Positions 14,671-22,796 of a stretch of DNA of 26,548 nucleotides are shown in pieces; position 1 is the first letter of the stretch; each line of letters begins with the position of its first letter. Source of the DNA: F23-D06 sp963603365 (GTDB lineage Bacteria > Bacteroidota > Bacteroidia > Bacteroidales > WCHB1-69); contig CAVCMI010000028.1 of NCBI GenBank assembly GCA_963603365.1, positions 1 to 26,548 of the forward strand, written 5' to 3'. A model generated the notes under the pieces. It had not been told where the DNA came from. It made no database searches and saw nothing but the letters and a program-made list of their open reading frames with translations. The translations under genes were made by a program, and so were the position numbers.

Positions 14671-15651
14671 ATGAGAAAAAACGAAGAAACAAGGCAGAAT
14701 TCCACCCAAAAGAATACCAGCATGAAGGTGGCAGTCTTCTGCATTACGGCCATTCTCGTTTTCTGTTTCGGAATCAGTTTCCTCAAAGGGCTGAGTTTCT
14801 TCAACAAGAAGACTTACTATTATGCGGTTCTCGAGAATATCGGGAACTTGCACGAAAGTTCCACCATAGCCATCAACGGATACCCTATCGGTAAAGTGAG
14901 CGAGATAAAGATGCTCAGCACCGACCCCGTGAAGATCTGTGCCGAGATGATGATCACCGAAAAAATCGCACTCCCCGAAGACACCCGTTTTGAGGTGGCG
15001 CAAAGCGACATTTTAGGCGGCGTCATTGTCAATGTCATCGTTGGGCGCTCCGACGTGATGGCACGCAATAAAGATACGCTCTCTTGCACACTGGCTTCCG
15101 GAATCTTCGGCAATATCGGCGACTTGACGCAGCAGCTTTCAAGCATCCTCGCCTCTATCGACACGGTGGGGCTTACATTCAAGGAGGCTTTCCGCCCCGA
15201 CGACCCTAATAACGGCATCTCCAACATCCGCAATACACTCTCCAATATGGAAATGCTTATTGCAAGCCTTAACAAAATGATAGTGAGCAACGAAGATACG
15301 CTTCACGACATGGTGATGAAACTCAATGATTTCTCCACGACGCTTCACCGCGCAGCCCCTCAACTGAACGATATCATCAACAACCTCGACAACATTACTG
15401 ATACGTTGGCGCGCAATAACCTGAATGACTTGCTCAACGACACGAAGGAAACGGTGTCAAGCATGAAGCGTATCATATACGGCTTTGAACACGGCGAGGG
15501 AACGCTTGGCCAACTGATGAAGAACGATTCCATATATAACAATATAAATAAGGCATCAGAGAGCCTTGACCTGCTTCTGCAAGACTTTAAAGAGAACCCC
15601 GAACGCTATCTGAACATCCGCGTTTTCGGGAAAAGTAAAAGCAAACAATAA
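14671..15651 (+). CDS. MCE/MlaD-family lipid-transport protein
   Basis: A 326-residue protein anchored by one helix at about 19-40 with a single MCE domain at about 48-125 (YYYAVLENIGNLHESSTIAINGYPIG, here shortened to its outline: aromatic start, IGKVSEI, then DILGGVIVNVIVG). The remaining 200 residues are mostly helical and polar, with repeated NDxxNNLDN-type segments, and would form the periplasmic tube or coil. MCE proteins carry phospholipids between inner and outer membranes as hexamers with an MlaE/MlaF ABC transporter; neither partner is in the window. It starts 32 bases after the amidase, and the next gene starts 11 bases after it, so co-transcription is likely. Confidence 0.88.
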   Translation: MRKNEETRQNSTQKNTSMKVAVFCITAILVFCFGISFLKGLSFFNKKTYYYAVLENIGNLHESSTIAINGYPIGKVSEIKMLSTDPVKICAEMMITEKIALPEDTRFEVAQSDILGGVIVNVIVGRSDVMARNKDTLSCTLASGIFGNIGDLTQQLSSILASIDTVGLTFKEAFRPDDPNNGISNIRNTLSNMEMLIASLNKMIVSNEDTLHDMVMKLNDFSTTLHRAAPQLNDIINNLDNITDTLARNNLNDLLNDTKETVSSMKRIIYGFEHGEGTLGQLMKNDSIYNNINKASESLDLLLQDFKENPERYLNIRVFGKSKSKQ

Positions 15652-15662
15652 AAACACTGAAT

Positions 15663-16151
15663 ATGTCATTGGAAATTACAGGGAAACTGATACAGAAACT
15701 GCCTATGCAGTCAGGAACAAGTGCGAGAGGAACATGGCAGAAACAAGAGTTTGTCATAGAAACAGAAGACCAGTATCCGCGCAAAATATGTGCTAATCTT
15801 TGGGGTGACAAGGCCGATATGCTGAACCGCTTCAATGAGGGTGACCGGATCCGGATGTCATTCGAGATCGAATCTCGCGAGTTTAACGGTCGTTGGTACA
15901 CGGATGTCAAAGCATGGAGACTTGATGCGCCCATGGAATCGCCTGCGGGAATGCCGCAGCCTGCCTCGTACGGCCAGACGGGTTATAATCCTGCCGGCAC
16001 GCCGCCACACACCGCATACGTTCCGCAGAGTGCCCCTGCCACAGCCAATGTTTCGCCGGCGGCTTCTGTCGCGGCAGACAGTTTGCCCGACCTCGCCGCC
16101 TCAACCGACACTTTTGTTGATGACAGTCTCACCGACGACCTGCCGTTCTGA
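15663..16151 (+). CDS. DUF3127 protein with SSB-like acidic C-terminal tip
   Basis: A 162-residue protein. Residues 1-90 match the DUF3127 pattern (MSLEITGKLI, WQKQEFVIETEDQYPRKI, NEGDRIRMSFEIESREFNGRWYTD), a predicted OB-fold related in outline to single-stranded DNA-binding proteins. Residues 91-148 are a Pro/Ala/Thr-rich flexible linker. The chain ends DDSLTDDLPF, which closely resembles the DDDIPF tip through which bacterial SSB recruits repair and replication proteins. The N-domain plus disordered linker plus acidic tip is therefore the same layout as SSB. Binding to nucleic acid is inference; DUF3127 has no established function that I know of. It sits between two envelope genes, which gives no clear hint. 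Confidence 0.85.
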   Translation: MSLEITGKLIQKLPMQSGTSARGTWQKQEFVIETEDQYPRKICANLWGDKADMLNRFNEGDRIRMSFEIESREFNGRWYTDVKAWRLDAPMESPAGMPQPASYGQTGYNPAGTPPHTAYVPQSAPATANVSPAASVAADSLPDLAASTDTFVDDSLTDDLPF

Positions 16152-16178
16152 CATCCCCTATCCTCGTAATCACAGCGG

Positions 16179-16976
16179 ATGGAATACGGAATCTGCACAT
16201 TGGCAAGCGCCGCACTGCGCTTAGAGGCTGCACACCATTCTGAAATGGTGTCGCAACTTCTTTTTGGCGACACTTATGCGGTACTGGACACCGACGGCGA
16301 TTGGGTCAGGGTATGTACCGGCGACTGTCATTATGAGGGGTGGCTGCAGAAAAAACAGCACAGTCCGATCGATGAAGAGGTTTGTCTGGACTTGCAGAAC
16401 AGGCCGCGTTGTTGTGTCAACACCCTCGTGCTATACGTCAAGGAAGAGAAAACGGGTGTCAGGTTTCCCGTTTTTTGCGGGACACGCATCCCACGCCCCG
16501 AAAACGGACAGTTCCGGTTGGGGAATAAACAGTTCAGCATAGACTCATCAGAATATTTGTCGGACATTGACGGAAACAACCTTGTGGAAGGACGTGTCAT
16601 ACGGATGCTACAGTTTGCAAAACTGTACTTGAACGCACCCTATTTGTGGGGCGGCCGCACGCCGGCAGGCATCGACTGTTCCGGATTTGTGCAAGTGGCT
16701 TTCAGCAGTGTAGGCATTCAGTTGCCGCGTGACGCTTCGCAACAGGTCGCAAAGGGCGAAAGCGTGGACTTTTTCGACGAGGCTCTTCCCGGCGATGTCG
16801 CGTTCTTCGAGAACAGCAAAAAAAGCATTGTCCATACCGGCATCATCTGCGAAAAGGGCAGAATCATACACGCTTCGGGCTGTGTCCGAATTGACACCTT
16901 GGACAATGCCGGCATCTATTGCTGTGAAACCGGACTCTATTCGCACCGGCTTCGCATCATCAAGCGGATTTTTTGA
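16179..16976 (+). CDS. SH3 - NlpC/P60 cysteine peptidase (murein-peptide endopeptidase type)
   Basis: A 265-residue enzyme expected to cut the gamma-D-glutamyl-diamino acid bond in peptidoglycan peptides. Two bacterial SH3-like domains (about 1-60 and 65-125) precede the NlpC/P60 domain (about 140-262). The catalytic cysteine is C167 in GIDCSGF, with H219 in VHTGI and H231 in IHASG as the other catalytic residues. This is the layout of YkfC-type dipeptidyl peptidases that act on free murein peptides in recycling. No signal peptide is visible from the ATG chosen (27 bases after the DUF3127 stop), which fits a cytoplasmic recycling enzyme. It is the last gene of the run. Confidence 0.9.
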   Translation: MEYGICTLASAALRLEAAHHSEMVSQLLFGDTYAVLDTDGDWVRVCTGDCHYEGWLQKKQHSPIDEEVCLDLQNRPRCCVNTLVLYVKEEKTGVRFPVFCGTRIPRPENGQFRLGNKQFSIDSSEYLSDIDGNNLVEGRVIRMLQFAKLYLNAPYLWGGRTPAGIDCSGFVQVAFSSVGIQLPRDASQQVAKGESVDFFDEALPGDVAFFENSKKSIVHTGIICEKGRIIHASGCVRIDTLDNAGIYCCETGLYSHRLRIIKRIF

Positions 16977-16980
16977 CATC

Positions 16981-17066
16981 GCCGGGAAGCCGGTTCAGAT
17001 ACTGTTAATCAGGCCGCAGATGGCTGCACTGAAAAAAAACGTCAACCATTGCTGCCTCTTCCCGGC
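16981..17066. repeat. 9-bp inverted repeat between convergent genes
   Basis: GCCGGGAAG (16981-16989) is the exact reverse complement of CTTCCCGGC (17058-17066). The arms bracket most of the 98-base spacer between the NlpC/P60 gene and the convergent rubredoxin fusion. A bidirectional terminator is possible, but there is no clear T-tract beside the arms. Confidence 0.3.
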
Positions 17067-17074
17067 TTGCGCAA

Positions 17075-17794
17075 CTACTCAACAGGCTCGAAATCCTCTT
17101 TCCCGACACCGCATAGCGGGCAAGTCCAATCATCGGGCAATTCATCGAAAGCTGTTCCGGGCGCAATGCCGCTGTCAGGGTCTCCGGCTGCAGGGTCGTA
17201 AATATACCCGCAGACATTACATTTGTACTTTTTCATCTTGGTTTGATTTTGATTGTTATGGATAGATTTTGTTGATTTTCCAGGGTTCCCTTTCGCACTA
17301 TGCGGCGCGTTTTCAGGAACGACCCCTTTTTTGACTTCACGATAATGACGATAGGTCAACGGCTCTTCGTCTGACAGCACCGCCGCGTCCATCACTTCGC
17401 CCACATACAGGATATGGCTGCCTACGTCCAACCGGTCCACCAGCCGGCACTCGAACCACGCAATGGCATCATCTGTAACGATTGGTGTGCCGGCATACGC
17501 CCCTATGGTTGGCTCGACTTGGGCGAATTTGTTGTGGTCTTTGCCGCTTCTGAAACCGAAATTGCCCAATGTGGCCGCATCGTATTGTTTTTTCATCACA
17601 GAAACCGCAAAGCCTTCATACTTGTCAATAAGCATGCTCGTATAGTTCTTCTTGTTGCAGGCAACCGCAATGCGGCAGGGGCTGTCCGTGACCTGAAAAA
17701 CTGCCGTGGCCACAAAAGCATTGATATCCTTGCCCTTTCCGGCACCCACAATATAGACCCCATAGGTCATTTTTTCAAAAGTTGCAATATTCAT
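17075..17794 (-). CDS. Flavin reductase-rubredoxin fusion (high-molecular-weight rubredoxin type)
   Basis: A 239-residue redox protein. Residues 1-155 form a flavin-reductase-like FMN-binding domain (MTYGVYIVGAG, NAFVATAVFQVT, HILYVGEVMDA). A low-complexity linker (KSTKSIHNNQNQTK) leads to a complete rubredoxin at 187-239, with iron ligands in CNVCG (C192, C195) and CPLCG (C225, C228). Similar fusions pass electrons from NAD(P)H to flavodiiron proteins that remove oxygen or nitric oxide in anaerobes; that role is inferred here. The frame is open to an ATG at 17836, but a -7 box at 17815-17822 lies downstream of it, so the ATG at 17794 is used. The linker looks like fused intergenic DNA (see findings). 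Confidence 0.9.
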   Translation of the reverse strand: MNIATFEKMTYGVYIVGAGKGKDINAFVATAVFQVTDSPCRIAVACNKKNYTSMLIDKYEGFAVSVMKKQYDAATLGNFGFRSGKDHNKFAQVEPTIGAYAGTPIVTDDAIAWFECRLVDRLDVGSHILYVGEVMDAAVLSDEEPLTYRHYREVKKGVVPENAPHSAKGNPGKSTKSIHNNQNQTKMKKYKCNVCGYIYDPAAGDPDSGIAPGTAFDELPDDWTCPLCGVGKEDFEPVE

Positions 17795-17814
17795 AATGTT
17801 GTCATTCAATGGTG

Positions 17815-17822
17815 CAAAGATA
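17815..17822 (-). promoter_or_regulatory. Bacteroidota -7 promoter box for the rubredoxin fusion gene
   Basis: Minus-strand TATCTTTG, a full consensus match. It predicts a start near 17808 and a leader of about 14 bases, and it decides in favour of the ATG at 17794 over the one at 17836. Confidence 0.6.
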
Positions 17823-17980
17823 ACCTTTTCTTTCAATCCACCTGTTTTTTTTATGCGCCATGATAATTAAAGGGTCTTCTAAAAATAAATCACTGATAAT
17901 CAGATAATTATTTGTATATTTACGGCAAATATGTACGGAAAGTGAACGCAAGCGAAAGAGCTTGTGGTGGGATTGGATAA

Positions 17981-18032
17981 TTAGGAATGAGGAATTAGGA
18001 ATGAGGAATGAGGAATGAGGGTGAAGGGTGAA
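17981..18032. repeat. 7-bp tandem repeat (TKAGGAA)n
   Basis: Seven heptamers in a row: TTAGGAA, TGAGGAA, TTAGGAA, TGAGGAA, TGAGGAA, then the degenerate TGAGGGT and GAAGGGT. It is purine-rich on the plus strand and lies in the gene-poor stretch between the rubredoxin fusion and serS. It is too far from either start to be an obvious contingency locus. Confidence 0.8.
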
Positions 18033-18083
18033 CTTATAGTGCAATATACTAATACACAATATCTTGTCAATACTTGAGCTATT

Positions 18084-18278
18084 ATGGAAAAAGGACGAAG
18101 GTTCTAACAGATAATCATTAAATTTGCCCCACCGTTTTTTTTTGGTTTTTGGCAGGATTGGTTAGAAATAGATGTCCCCAAATGGTATGCTGTCATTATT
18201 GCCGTATTATGCGGCGTTGTTTGCGGTAGCTATGCCGATTTGGCGGTGAGATATTTCTATTTAAGAAAAAAAGGATAA
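18084..18278 (+). pseudogene. Small membrane-protein frame broken by a stop at codon 8
   Basis: From the ATG at 18084 the frame reads MEKGRRF, then TAA (18105-18107), then 56 more open codons to TAA at 18276. The downstream part contains FWQDWLEIDVPKWYA and a clear hydrophobic helix (AVIIAVLCGVVCG), ending VRYFYLRKKG. No start codon exists between the stop and the helix. The features are those of a decayed gene or the tail of a deleted one. I do not recognise the family. Confidence 0.4.
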
Positions 18279-18361
18279 TGGACTTTAAATTCAACTACAG
18301 ACCGCGAAAGGAGCTTTCTTTCGGCACACCTGCTATTGTTTTTTATAACTATGCCACTTGA
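18278..18361 (+). mobile_element. Remnant of an IS30-type transposase C-terminus
   Basis: A 27-codon frame whose product contains NYRPRKELSFGTPAIVFYNY. IS30-family transposases end with a closely similar NxRPRKxLxFxTPxxVF segment a few residues from the C-terminus. The catalytic DDE core and the terminal inverted repeats are not present, so only the tail survives. Its ATG overlaps the TAA of the preceding broken frame (TAATG), which is probably a deletion junction rather than true coupling. Confidence 0.45.
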
Positions 18362-18414
18362 ATCTATGGTTGAAGTTGTTGTGGATAATTTATACGTCAC
18401 TGCCAACTATTTTG

Positions 18415-18422
18415 TATCTTTG
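18415..18422 (+). promoter_or_regulatory. Bacteroidota -7 promoter box for serS
   Basis: TATCTTTG, a full match to TAnnTTTG, 22 bases before the serS ATG. The -33 region is poor. It probably drives the whole serS-to-glycosyltransferase run. Confidence 0.65.
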
Positions 18423-18444
18423 CGCCCCCTAAAAACATGGAGAA

Positions 18445-19716
18445 ATGTTACAGATACAACTTTTACGCGAAAATCCTCAAGAAGTAATTGACCGGTTGAA
18501 AATAAAGAATTTTGATGCCACGGAAACGGTAAGCGAGATATGCCGGCTGGATTCGGACTACCGGGCTTTGAAGAAAAGTCTGGACGACAACCTGATGGAA
18601 CAGAACCAAGGTGCAAAAAAGATCGGACAGCTTTTCAAAGAGGGCAAGAAAGAGGAGGCCGAGACGATAAAGGCGGCAATGGCCGCGCTGAAAGAAACGG
18701 AAAAAGCAGACCGCGTCAAGTTGCAGGATATGGAAAGCCAATTGCAGAACAAGATGGTGCTTCTGCCGAACCTCCCCAACAAGTCCGTAGCACCCGGAAA
18801 GGGGGCAGAAGACAATGAGATTGTATATACAGAAGGCGACGCCTCCAACCTCGGTCCAGAGGCTGTTCCGCATTGGGACTTGGTAAAGAAATACGACATC
18901 ATCGACTTTGAGTTGGGCAACAAAATCACGGGTGCCGGCTTCCCTGTATATAAAGGCAAAGGAGCCAGGATGCAGCGCGCCTTGATAGATTTCTTCCTCG
19001 ACAGTTCCGTAAATGCCGGATTCACAGAGATTCAGCCGCCCTATATGGTCAACGAGGCCTCGGCATACAGCACCGGGCAACTTCCGGACAAAGAGGGGCA
19101 GATGTACCATTGCGAAGTCGACAATTTCTACCTCATCCCCACCGCCGAAGTGCCGGTTACCAACATCTACCGCGATGTCATCCTGAAAGAGAGTGACTTT
19201 CCAATCAAGAATTGCGCATACTCCGCCTGTTTTCGCCGTGAGGCCGGCTCTTACGGCAAAGACGTGCGTGGCTTGAATCGCCTGCACCAGTTTGACAAGA
19301 TTGAGATCGTGGTCATCGAACATCCGGACAGGTCGTACGAGACGCTGGAGAAGATGACAGACTATGCAAAGGGACTGCTCACCAAACTCGGCTTGCCGTT
19401 CCGCGTGCTCCGTCTTTGCGGCGGCGACATCAGTTTCACCTCTGCCTTGACCTACGACTTGGAGGTTTACGCCAAGGCACAGCAGAAATGGCTGGAAGTG
19501 AGTTCCGTGTCCAATTTTGAGTCCTATCAGGCCAACCGTCTGAAATTGCGATATAAAGATGCCACGGGAAAGACAAAACTCGCCCATACGCTGAACGGCA
19601 GCGCACTTGCCCTCCCTCGCGTGCTTGCCGCTATCCTTGAGAACTATCAAACCCCCGATGGTATCATAGTGCCTGAAGTGCTGCGTCCCTACACCCATTT
19701 CGACATCATCAACTAA
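18445..19716 (+). CDS. serS: Serine--tRNA ligase
   Basis: A 423-residue class II aminoacyl-tRNA synthetase that charges tRNA-Ser (and tRNA-Sec where present) with serine; the length is normal for the family. Residues 1-105 form the long antiparallel coiled coil that grips the tRNA variable arm. The catalytic core carries the class II motifs: motif 2 around CFRREAGSYGKDVRGLNRLHQFDKIE (shortened to FRREAG and HQFDKIE), and motif 3 in NGSALALPRVLAAILENYQ near residues 380-400, followed by VPEVLRPY at the C-terminus. It is the first gene of a plus-strand run and has a consensus -7 box directly upstream. Confidence 0.98.
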   Translation: MLQIQLLRENPQEVIDRLKIKNFDATETVSEICRLDSDYRALKKSLDDNLMEQNQGAKKIGQLFKEGKKEEAETIKAAMAALKETEKADRVKLQDMESQLQNKMVLLPNLPNKSVAPGKGAEDNEIVYTEGDASNLGPEAVPHWDLVKKYDIIDFELGNKITGAGFPVYKGKGARMQRALIDFFLDSSVNAGFTEIQPPYMVNEASAYSTGQLPDKEGQMYHCEVDNFYLIPTAEVPVTNIYRDVILKESDFPIKNCAYSACFRREAGSYGKDVRGLNRLHQFDKIEIVVIEHPDRSYETLEKMTDYAKGLLTKLGLPFRVLRLCGGDISFTSALTYDLEVYAKAQQKWLEVSSVSNFESYQANRLKLRYKDATGKTKLAHTLNGSALALPRVLAAILENYQTPDGIIVPEVLRPYTHFDIIN

Positions 19717-19725
19717 CCTGCCTGC

Positions 19726-21594
19726 ATGAAAAGAATACTCTTTTTCCTTCTTTTTGTTTTCTCTTTCGGTGCGTTGTGCGCCCAGCAAAGCGATGACGAA
19801 AGATTGGCACTGCAGTATTACAAGGACAGGGAGTTTGACAAGGCTATCACCCTTTTTGAGAAAATACAGTCCAAAAAGCCCAACTCTTACATTTACTATT
19901 ATTACTATTCCGCCCTTATGGAGACGGAACGGTATGAAGAACTGGAGAAACTGGTAAAGAAACAGATCAGGAATTTCCAGAATGTGCAACGCTACAAAGT
20001 TGATCTGGGCTATGTTTATGAACGAAGCCGCGACATGCAGAAAGCGGAGAAAACCTATCAAGACCTGCTGAAGAACCTGCCTGCCAAAGAGTATGCGGTG
20101 CAGGAACTTTACAGCGCTTTCTCCGCCAAACAGAAATATGAATATGCCGTGGAAACGATCAGGAAAGGGCGCAAGATACTCAACAACGACTTGTTGATGT
20201 ACAAGGAACTGATAGGGCTCTACCAGAATCTTAACCAGACAGAGAAAATTATGGATGAAGTGCTGGCATTGGTGCGCGACGACAACCGCGCGAACCTGGA
20301 CCCGGCACAGACGGCCATACAGAATCTTCTGGTAGACGACGAGGACGGACGGAAATACAATACTGTCAGAACAACTTTGCAAAAGCAGTTGCAGAAAAAC
20401 CCCTCTAACCTCTGCTATCTTACGCTCCTCTACTGGATTGACCAGCTGCACAAGGACTATGCCGACGCTCTTGTTCTGGCCAAGGCTATCGACAAGCGGC
20501 TCAAGACCGAGGGTGCCAAGACGTACGAGTTGGCTTGTGTTGCCGCCGACAACAAAGACTACGGAACTGCCGTCGAAGCGCTGAACTATATCGTGTCAAA
20601 AGGCGAGAACGTGAACAACTACACGCTTGCGAAGATCAAAATACTGGATGTCCGGTATCTGCAACTAACCTCAACCTCTCCGGTGAAGATGGTGGATGCC
20701 CTCAACCTTGAAAGGGACTTCAAGAAAGCCATTGAAGAGAACGGCCTCCACTCCGGCACAATGGACTGGATACGCAAGTATGCACACCTGCTTGCCTTTT
20801 ACGTCAACAAGCCGCAAGAAGCCATAAACCTGCTCGAAAAGGCGATGGCGAACACCCGCGACACGAGGGAGAAAAACCAGTATAAGATCGATTTGGCCGA
20901 CATACAGCTTTATACCGGGAATGTCTGGGATGCCACCCTCAACTATTCACAGGTGGACAAGGACATGCCTAATGACGCTTTGGGGAATGAGGCTAAATTC
21001 AAAAACGCTAAGCTTTCGTTCTACATCGGCGAATTTGAATGGGCGAAAAGCCAACTTGACGTGCTCAGTGCCGCCACAACCAAGCTTGTTGCCAATGATG
21101 CCATCTATTTCTCACTCCTCATATCCGACAATCAGGACGACGAAGACGAGGATGAGGAAGATACCGTCTCTCTTCTGTTCTCGAAAACCTCCACAAACTT
21201 GCCGCTGAAAAAATATGCGGAGGCCGACTTTCTCATATTCCAGAACAAGGACGAACAGGCCATGGCCGTTCTTGACTCTGTCGTGCTGCTCGCACCCTTC
21301 GGACCGCTGGTTGACGATGCTTTGTACCAAAAAGCGCTGCTCTTGATAAAACAGAAGAATTATCTGGAAGCCGAGTCTCTCCTTAAAAAAATCGAAGAGA
21401 ACCATGGGCAAGAGCTTTTGGCTGACGACGCCGTCTATCAATTGGCGGAACTATACGAGTATTATCTGAAAGACATACCGAAGGCTATGGAATACTATAT
21501 GAAGATAATACAGAACTTTAGCGGCAGTTTGTATGTGGTGGAGGCGCGCAAGCATTACCGCGCCCTCCGTGGCGACAATGTGGAACAGTTTTGA
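19726..21594 (+). CDS. Exported tetratricopeptide-repeat protein
   Basis: A 622-residue protein with a signal peptide (MKRILFFLLFVFSFGALCA/Q) followed by helical TPR-type repeats along most of its length (for example LALQYYKDREFDKAITLFEKI at the start and DAVYQLAELYEYYLKDIPKAMEYY near the end). A strongly acidic stretch at about 468-478 (DDEDEDEEDT) interrupts the repeats. TPR proteins of this size in Bacteroidota act as periplasmic scaffolds; no enzyme motif is seen. It starts 9 bases after serS and ends 11 bases before the preferred rsmA start, so it is probably in the same operon. Specific function unknown. Confidence 0.85.
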   Translation: MKRILFFLLFVFSFGALCAQQSDDERLALQYYKDREFDKAITLFEKIQSKKPNSYIYYYYYSALMETERYEELEKLVKKQIRNFQNVQRYKVDLGYVYERSRDMQKAEKTYQDLLKNLPAKEYAVQELYSAFSAKQKYEYAVETIRKGRKILNNDLLMYKELIGLYQNLNQTEKIMDEVLALVRDDNRANLDPAQTAIQNLLVDDEDGRKYNTVRTTLQKQLQKNPSNLCYLTLLYWIDQLHKDYADALVLAKAIDKRLKTEGAKTYELACVAADNKDYGTAVEALNYIVSKGENVNNYTLAKIKILDVRYLQLTSTSPVKMVDALNLERDFKKAIEENGLHSGTMDWIRKYAHLLAFYVNKPQEAINLLEKAMANTRDTREKNQYKIDLADIQLYTGNVWDATLNYSQVDKDMPNDALGNEAKFKNAKLSFYIGEFEWAKSQLDVLSAATTKLVANDAIYFSLLISDNQDDEDEDEEDTVSLLFSKTSTNLPLKKYAEADFLIFQNKDEQAMAVLDSVVLLAPFGPLVDDALYQKALLLIKQKNYLEAESLLKKIEENHGQELLADDAVYQLAELYEYYLKDIPKAMEYYMKIIQNFSGSLYVVEARKHYRALRGDNVEQF

Positions 21595-21605
21595 ACGACG
21601 GCCCT

Positions 21606-22394
21606 ATGTTTGACAATCCCGATCAGGTTCAAGCCAAGAAGCGGTTAGGACAACATTTTCTGAACAATGATGATATAGCCGATAAAATAGCCGGATCCGT
21701 CTTGACGCATACGGCTCCGGTGCTGGAAATAGGTCCGGGCATGGGTATCCTTACCCGCCACCTTTTGCAACAACCTTTGGCGGAGGTATCCGTCATCGAA
21801 ATCGATGAAGAGTCTGTCGCCTATCTGAAAAAACATTTCCCACAACTGGGGGGAAACCTAATTGCCGGCGACTTTCTGAAATACGACTTGTCGGCCCGAT
21901 ATGCCGGTCCGTTTGTCGTAGCAGGCAATTTCCCCTACAACATCTCCTCCCAGATATTGTTCAAAGTGTTGGAACACAAAGACCAGGTTGTAGAGGTGGT
22001 GGGTATGTTCCAGAAAGAGGTGGCCGAAAGAATAACGGCGCTGCCGGGCACCAAGCAGCACGGCATCCTGAGTGTCTTGCTGAACGCCTATTACGACACC
22101 GAGTATCTGTTTACCGTCTCTGAAACTGAATTCACGCCGCCGCCGAAAGTGAAGTCTGCCGTTGTCAGACTGTTGCGCAACTTCGACAAGCGTTTAGACT
22201 GCGATGAGAAGACATTTCGCATGCTGGTCAAGACGGCCTTCAACTACCGGCGCAAGACGCTGCGCAATGCACTGCGCGCACTTCCTTTCCCCGCCGAGTC
22301 CGTTGCCGACCCTCTCTTCACCCAACGAGCCGAACAATTGTCGGTACAAGACTATGTCCGGCTCTGCAATATGCTCAACACACCAAAATCTTAA
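21606..22394 (+). CDS. rsmA: 16S rRNA dimethyladenosine transferase RsmA (KsgA)
   Basis: A 262-residue enzyme that adds two methyl groups to each of two adjacent adenines (A1518 and A1519 in E. coli numbering) near the 3' end of 16S rRNA late in 30S assembly. Signature segments: KKRLGQHFLNN at the N-terminus, the SAM-binding VLEIGPGMGILTRHL, IEIDEESVAYL, GDFLKYD and the catalytic NFPYNISSQ. The C-terminal domain has FTPPPKVKSAVVRL and FNYRRKTLRNAL. A TTG at 21591 overlaps the preceding stop and gives five more residues; the ATG at 21606 is preferred because known RsmA proteins have a short N-terminal tail. Confidence 0.96.
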   Translation: MFDNPDQVQAKKRLGQHFLNNDDIADKIAGSVLTHTAPVLEIGPGMGILTRHLLQQPLAEVSVIEIDEESVAYLKKHFPQLGGNLIAGDFLKYDLSARYAGPFVVAGNFPYNISSQILFKVLEHKDQVVEVVGMFQKEVAERITALPGTKQHGILSVLLNAYYDTEYLFTVSETEFTPPPKVKSAVVRLLRNFDKRLDCDEKTFRMLVKTAFNYRRKTLRNALRALPFPAESVADPLFTQRAEQLSVQDYVRLCNMLNTPKS

Positions 22395-22406
22395 AAACCG
22401 AATATT

Positions 22407-22793
22407 ATGAAAACTGTCAAGAAAGTTCTCTGTTTTGTTGTTATCCTCGGGTTGGTCACTGCTTGTCACCCACAGAAAAAACTGGTCTCCATCAACCGCG
22501 AAACCGATACGGTAGAATTACATGTCGGGCAGCCTTGTGAAATAGAGTTCCGGACCAATGCCTCTACGGGTTATTGGTGGCAATGGGTAAACGGTGACGA
22601 AATCACCGTGGTGGACTCTACCGGCAAGCGTTACGAGAACCATGCGCCTAAGAACATGGTCGGCGCTCCATCGCTTCTTTTCTGGAAATTCACAGCAAAA
22701 GAAAAGGGAACACAGACCTTGAAATTCATCTATGCCCGAAACAAACCTGAAGAGGCCATAAAGACGCGTAATGTCACGGTTACGGTGAAATAA
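22407..22793 (+). CDS. Chagasin-like (I42) cysteine-protease inhibitor, lipoprotein
   Basis: A 128-residue protein with a lipoprotein signal (LGLVTAC, acylated at C20). The mature part is a single beta-sandwich-like domain with the three loops used by chagasin-family inhibitors of papain-type proteases: NASTGYWW (51-58, for the family NPTTGY), GAPSLLFWKF (86-95) and ARNKPEE (110-116, for RPW). The first loop is close to consensus; the second and third are looser. It would sit on the membrane facing the periplasm or the outside and shield the cell from host or self cysteine proteases. That role is inferred from the family. Spacing of 12 bases to rsmA and 3 bases to the next gene indicates an operon. 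Confidence 0.8.
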   Translation: MKTVKKVLCFVVILGLVTACHPQKKLVSINRETDTVELHVGQPCEIEFRTNASTGYWWQWVNGDEITVVDSTGKRYENHAPKNMVGAPSLLFWKFTAKEKGTQTLKFIYARNKPEEAIKTRNVTVTVK

Positions 22794-22796
22794 GCG

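Noticed and set aside
17802..18059. An 85-codon minus-strand frame in the gene-poor stretch
   Set aside because: The product is mostly translation of the heptamer repeat (SSFLIPNSSFLI) and AT-rich spacer; its end also covers the rubredoxin promoter.
18463..20451. A 662-codon minus-strand open frame across serS and the TPR gene
   Set aside because: It spans two clear plus-strand genes and has no recognisable motif; it is a by-product of GC-rich third positions.
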